Source: Brevibacterium sp. p3-SID960 (GTDB lineage Bacteria; Actinomycetota; Actinomycetes; Actinomycetales; Brevibacteriaceae). Taken from it: DNA of 43,124 nucleotides. Location of the stretch: the NCBI RefSeq assembly GCF_025144725.1, contig NZ_JALXKS010000026.1, forward strand, positions 1-43,124. The letters are read 5' to 3'. Positions within the stretch are counted from its first letter, which is position 1, and the number at the start of each line of letters is the position of its first letter. Under the pieces are notes generated by a model. The model saw only the letters and a list, made by a program, of their open reading frames with translations, ran no database searches and had not been told where the DNA came from. The position numbers were made by a program, and so were the translations under genes. Shown here in pieces: positions 39,286 through 43,124 of the stretch.

Positions 39286-40074
39286 ATGATCGAGCAGCTG
39301 TGGCCGACGATCACCGCAGTCCTCGCGCTGCTCGCCGTCGCCGTGACGGCGCTGACGCTTGCCGGTGTCCGCCACCGCTGGGCGGCCGGTGCAGCGGTGT
39401 TCCGCGGCGCACTGCAGCTGGCGGCGATCAGCTTCATCCTCGCCGGCGTCATCACCGACGGCCGCTGGGTCGCGGTGGCGCTAGCCGTCATGTTCAGCGT
39501 TGCAGCCGTCACCGCCACCAGGCGCATCGGCTGGACGCTCACCCGCTTCGGGACCGTGGCAGGTGCGATGGCCGCAGGTGTGGCCATCACCTTGGCCGTC
39601 GTCTTCCTCACCGGGGCGCTCGAACCATCAGCCCGGTATGCGCTGGCGATCGGCGGCATCGTCATCGGCAACGCGATGACCGCCGTCACTCTCGCCGGCC
39701 GCCGCACCGCCCAGAGCACCGCCGACCGGTTCGCAGAAGTCGAAGGCTGGCTGGCACTGGGCGCCACACCCCGGCAGGCAACCCTGGATATCGCCCGCGA
39801 AGCCGTCCGCGAAGCTCTCATCCCCTCAACCGACCAGGCGAAGACCACCGGTCTCGTCACCTTGCCCGGCGCATTCGTCGGCGCGATCTTCGGCGGCGTC
39901 AGCCCCCTGGAAGCCGGCCGCTTCCAGATCGTCGTGCTCGCCGGCATCATGGCCGCCGGCGCTGTCGGCGCCACCATCGTGGCCTTCACCTTGGCACCGA
40001 CACTCATGCTCCCAGCAGACACTGTGCGCCAGACGGCCAACCGAAACCGGGCCCAGTCGACCTCCCGCAGGTGA
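39286..40074 (+). CDS. fetB: FetB-type (UPF0014) ABC permease
   Basis: 262 residues with about 7 membrane helices. The UPF0014 signatures are clear: FRGALQLAAISFIL, GIVIGNAMTAVTLAGRRT, EGWLALGATPRQATLDIAREAVREALIPSTDQAKTTGLVTLPGAFVGAIFGG. In E. coli FetA/FetB exports iron and counters oxidative stress. No FetA-like ATPase lies next to it in the window, so it either pairs with one elsewhere or with another ATPase. AGGA precedes the ATG. It is 35 bases after the serine hydrolase gene and may be in the same transcript, though functionally unrelated. Confidence 0.85.
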   Translation: MIEQLWPTITAVLALLAVAVTALTLAGVRHRWAAGAAVFRGALQLAAISFILAGVITDGRWVAVALAVMFSVAAVTATRRIGWTLTRFGTVAGAMAAGVAITLAVVFLTGALEPSARYALAIGGIVIGNAMTAVTLAGRRTAQSTADRFAEVEGWLALGATPRQATLDIAREAVREALIPSTDQAKTTGLVTLPGAFVGAIFGGVSPLEAGRFQIVVLAGIMAAGAVGATIVAFTLAPTLMLPADTVRQTANRNRAQSTSRR

Positions 40075-40203
40075 CTGCCGACCGGGGCTCTCAGGTTTCT
40101 GCCGGTTTCCACCCGGCGTTCACCCAGAGTTTGTTCGTGCTGACCAGGCTCAAGACGGGGCTTGTCGAGCACCCAGCAGCGAATGCACGCCTCTTGAGTC
40201 GAA

Positions 40204-43110
40204 ATGAGAGACATGATCCGACTGATATCCCTCCGCGCGGCCTGCGGCGGACTGCTGTCCCTGGCCCTGGCCGGCGCCGGTGTCGCCGCGACTGCAGTCC
40301 CGTCTGCGGCCGCCCCCGACACCGAGCTCATCACCAGCGGCACCACCGAATGGCGCTTCCTCGATGACGGCACCGACCCCGCCGATGGGCTGCCCGGCCG
40401 CACCGACTGGACCGCCGCAGACTTCGACGACGCCGCCTGGCAGACCGCTGCCGGCAGCTTCGGTGCGCTGCGCGGGGAGAAGAAGGCGCTCTCCGGTGGC
40501 CACACCCCGGACAACCTGCTCACCCAGTACAAAGACGGCACGGTCGAAAACCACGAGGCGTTCTTCTTCCGCACCACCATCGATGTCGACGCCGCTGATC
40601 TCGAAGGCGACAAGCAGCTGACCGGTTGGGTGCTCTACGACGACGCCGCTGCGGTCTTCGTCAACGGCGAGAAGGTCGCAGGCTTCGACGACGGAGACAT
40701 CGAGTATCCCGCCGATGGCGAGGGACGCAATCTCGTCTACGGCGGCTCGAACTCCTCGGCGCCGAAGACCGGCCGCATCGACATCGACGCCGATGTGCTC
40801 ACCGCCGGTGAGAACACCGTCGCCGTCCAGCTTCACCAGGGTCGGGCCACCAGCTCCGACATCTACCTCGACGTCGCCGACCTGAGCCTGAGCACACCGG
40901 AGGAGAAGCCGGTGCACCACTCGCTGCTGCTGGGCATCGGCTCCGACCCCAGCGAACGCTCCGTCTCCTGGTTCACCACCTCCGGTGTCGATGAGTCCGT
41001 GCAGTTCGCAGCCGGTGAGCACACCGAGATGCCCGCCGACGCGCAGACCGCCACCCCGGTCACCCGCGGCCCCAGCGCAGTCGCCGGCGAAGAGTACGTC
41101 CACGCCACCCTGACCGGTCTCAAGCCGGGCACCTACTCCTACCGGGTCGGCTCCGCGGCCGGCGGCTGGACTGACATCGAGCAGTTCCGCGTCTACGAGG
41201 ACACCCTCGAACACGAGTTCACGTTCATGGGCGACGCCCAGATCGGCGCCTCGGGCGACGTCGAGAAGGATCGCGCCGGCTGGCAGGCCACCCTCGACGC
41301 GGCCAACGAGATGTACCCGAACGCCCAGTTCATGTACTCGGCAGGCGACCAGGTGCAGACCTACGCCGGTGACGCCGGCGAATACCGCGCCTACCTCGAC
41401 CCGAAGCAGATGCGCACCCAGGCCTCAGCACAGACCCTGGGCAACCACGACTACAACCGCACGAAGATCCAGGAACTGTACGGCCAGCACTTCCACCAGC
41501 CGAACATGTGGGACGGCGACCCGAGCAAGGGCACCTACTGGTTCAAGTACAACGGCGTCCTGCACCTCAACATCAGCACCGAGGACCGCGGCCGCTACGA
41601 CGACTACCGCGCCTACCTCGAGCAGATCATCGCCGAGCAGTCCCACGACACCCACTGGACGGTGCTGACCTTCCACCGCTCGATCTTCTCGTCCGGTGCC
41701 ACACACTCGCAGTCGCTGACGACCAAGGGCCTGCGCGAGGGCATCGCCCCGATCGTCAAGGACCTGCCCATCGACCTCGTGCTCGCCGGCCACGACCACA
41801 GCTACACCCGCACCCACCTCATGGACGGCACCACCCCAGTGCTGCCCGAAGGCGACGGGGCAGGCGCTGAGGCAGCGGACTATGTTGCAACCCCGGACAC
41901 CAACCCGGACGACGGCCACGACATCGTCCACCCCAAGGACGGGCAGGCCATCTACATCACCGCGAACTCCTCCTCGGGCTCGAAGTACTACGAGCTCGTG
42001 CCGGACGGACTGGTGCCGTGGAAGCACACGAACAGCCAGAACTACACCCCGCAGTTCACCAACGTCGGCGTCAAGGAATGCTCGATCACCGCGACGACGA
42101 TGACGCAAACCGGCGACCAGGTCGATAAGGTCGAGCTCGTCAAGGACAAGTCAGCCCCGACGATCACCCACCCGGGTGACACGACCGTGCGCGTCGGAGC
42201 CGACTTCGACCCGATGGCAGGCGTCGAGGTCTCGGACGCCTGCAGCGACGTGAGCGTCAGCGACATCACCGTCACCGGTGACGTCGACACCTCCACCCCG
42301 GGAGACTACGAGCTGACCTACACGGTCACCGACTCCTCGGGCAACGAGGCCAAGGCCACCCGCACGATCACCGTGACCGCCGGTGACGAGCCGACCGAGG
42401 ACCCGACGGAGAAGCCGACGGACGATCCCACCGGTGACCCGACGGAGAAGCCGACGGACGATCCCACCGGTGACCCGACGGACGACCCGACGGATCCCTC
42501 GGATGACCCGACCGAGCCGAGCGAGGATCCCACCGATCCGAGTGAGGAGCCGACGGACAGCGTGCGCGAACTGACCGTCACTCCGGAGATGATCACCGCC
42601 AACGACTTCGTCAAGGACGGCGCCGTCGAAATCGTCGCCCGCGGCTGCGCGCCGGGCAGCACGGCAACCGTCACCGTCGAACCGGGCGGCTCAGGCGTGA
42701 CCGCGTTCACCGACACGGCGACCGCCGATGAGACCGGCGCGGCCGCGTTCGCCGTCTACGGCGAGAATGCCGAGACCCCGGAGGCCTACGTCGGCAGCTA
42801 CGACGTCACCGTCCGCTGCGAAGGTGGGGTCGATCTGACCGGCCGGTTCACTGTCGTCGCCGCTGATGACGGCGATGACGACGGATCCGACGACGGCGGC
42901 CAGGGTGACAACGGCAAGGACGATGACGGTCAGGGCGGCGGTGACCGGGACGGTGACGGCAAGCGCGACGACCGTGACCGTGATTCCGACGGCCGTGAGC
43001 TGCCGCGCACCGGCAGCGACATCGGCTGGGCGCTCGCCGCTGGCGGCGGACTCGTGGCACTCGGCGCCGGAGCCTTCGCCCTCGCCCGCCGCAGGACGAA
43101 CCTGAGCTGA
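40204..43110 (+). CDS. LPXTG-anchored metallophosphoesterase (purple acid phosphatase-like)
   Basis: 968 residues, secreted and sortase-anchored. Residues 1-37 are a signal peptide. About 40-235 is a beta-sandwich/galactose-binding-like domain and 240-335 a fibronectin III-like N-domain of purple acid phosphatases. The calcineurin-like phosphoesterase core is 336-600: MGDAQIG (342-348), SAGDQV (379-384), GNHD (413-416), FHRSIF (His491), GHDHSY (529-534). The usual first-motif DxH is DxQ, as in related Gram-positive surface enzymes. About 652-726 is an Ig-like DUF5011 domain, then a Pro/Thr/Asp/Glu linker (728-785), another small domain, an Asp-rich stretch, LPRTG (933-937), a membrane helix and RRR. 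It probably releases phosphate from external organophosphates. ATG 40213 is an alternative start. Confidence 0.93.
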   Translation: MRDMIRLISLRAACGGLLSLALAGAGVAATAVPSAAAPDTELITSGTTEWRFLDDGTDPADGLPGRTDWTAADFDDAAWQTAAGSFGALRGEKKALSGGHTPDNLLTQYKDGTVENHEAFFFRTTIDVDAADLEGDKQLTGWVLYDDAAAVFVNGEKVAGFDDGDIEYPADGEGRNLVYGGSNSSAPKTGRIDIDADVLTAGENTVAVQLHQGRATSSDIYLDVADLSLSTPEEKPVHHSLLLGIGSDPSERSVSWFTTSGVDESVQFAAGEHTEMPADAQTATPVTRGPSAVAGEEYVHATLTGLKPGTYSYRVGSAAGGWTDIEQFRVYEDTLEHEFTFMGDAQIGASGDVEKDRAGWQATLDAANEMYPNAQFMYSAGDQVQTYAGDAGEYRAYLDPKQMRTQASAQTLGNHDYNRTKIQELYGQHFHQPNMWDGDPSKGTYWFKYNGVLHLNISTEDRGRYDDYRAYLEQIIAEQSHDTHWTVLTFHRSIFSSGATHSQSLTTKGLREGIAPIVKDLPIDLVLAGHDHSYTRTHLMDGTTPVLPEGDGAGAEAADYVATPDTNPDDGHDIVHPKDGQAIYITANSSSGSKYYELVPDGLVPWKHTNSQNYTPQFTNVGVKECSITATTMTQTGDQVDKVELVKDKSAPTITHPGDTTVRVGADFDPMAGVEVSDACSDVSVSDITVTGDVDTSTPGDYELTYTVTDSSGNEAKATRTITVTAGDEPTEDPTEKPTDDPTGDPTEKPTDDPTGDPTDDPTDPSDDPTEPSEDPTDPSEEPTDSVRELTVTPEMITANDFVKDGAVEIVARGCAPGSTATVTVEPGGSGVTAFTDTATADETGAAAFAVYGENAETPEAYVGSYDVTVRCEGGVDLTGRFTVVAADDGDDDGSDDGGQGDNGKDDDGQGGGDRDGDGKRDDRDRDSDGRELPRTGSDIGWALAAGGGLVALGAGAFALARRRTNLS
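42400..42471 (+). repeat. 36-bp in-frame tandem repeat in the phosphoesterase linker
   Basis: Two identical 36-bp units (42400-42435, 42436-42471) and a partial third encode repeats of DPTEKPTDDPTG. Being in frame, they can change copy number and hence linker length between the enzyme and its wall anchor. Confidence 0.75.
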
Positions 43111-43124
43111 TGACCCGTCAGCCA

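Overview
The window is one stretch of high-GC actinobacterial chromosome. The gene set (a RamB-type regulator divergent from isocitrate lyase and malate synthase, a DUF222/HNH protein, DUF4333 lipoprotein, LPXTG surface phosphoesterase, DtxR/IdeR-like iron box, many probable leaderless genes) fits the order Micrococcales and most resembles Brevibacterium. The genus is inferred from gene content and style, not proven. No rRNA, tRNA, CRISPR array, prophage or intact insertion sequence was seen.

Layout. 1-5.3 kb is accessory-looking: a DUF222/HNH endonuclease-like gene, a 478-base gap with 22-bp direct repeats and a DnaA-box match, an L-2-hydroxyglutarate oxidase (LhgO), an orphan IS3-type OrfA-like HTH/coiled-coil protein, a lipoprotein with a 9-residue minisatellite, and a decayed methyltransferase gene that still carries a CsoR/CstR-type operator. 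5.3-10.2 kb is the acetate/fatty-acid block: ramB-like regulator (-) divergent from aceA and aceB (+), closed by a strong terminator. 10.3-15.8 kb is an iron-siderophore uptake operon on the minus strand (ATPase, binding lipoprotein, fused double permease, siderophore-interacting reductase), headed by an iron box inside what looks like a leaderless promoter. 15.8-24.8 kb holds a nitrilase-family amidase, a universal stress protein, a 992-residue FAD/Fe-S dehydrogenase of the YdiJ/D-2-hydroxyglutarate or D-lactate type, a small HTH protein coupled to an inositol-monophosphatase-like enzyme, a YtcJ-type amidohydrolase and an FkbM methyltransferase. 25.0-26.5 kb is a persulfide dioxygenase-rhodanese gene with a perfect CstR-type operator. 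26.6-33.2 kb is a glycine catabolic unit: glycine riboswitch, gcvP, gcvT, gcvH and sdaA (glycine to serine to pyruvate). 33.2-39.3 kb has a VOC protein divergent from an AraC regulator, and an aminotransferase divergent from an APC transporter coupled to a serine hydrolase. 39.3-43.1 kb has an orphan FetB-type permease and a cell-wall anchored metallophosphoesterase.

How it works together: most genes serve carbon and amino-acid oxidation (glyoxylate shunt, 2-hydroxyglutarate or D-lactate clearance, glycine and serine breakdown), sulfide/persulfide handling and iron acquisition. The least explained items are the two matching CstR-type operators (one intact unit, one relic), the 27-bp repeats and consensus TATAAT upstream of the small HTH gene, the 22-bp DnaA-box-like repeats, the possibly domesticated OrfA-like protein, and a recurrent leaderless architecture (-10 hexamer, 6 bases, start codon).
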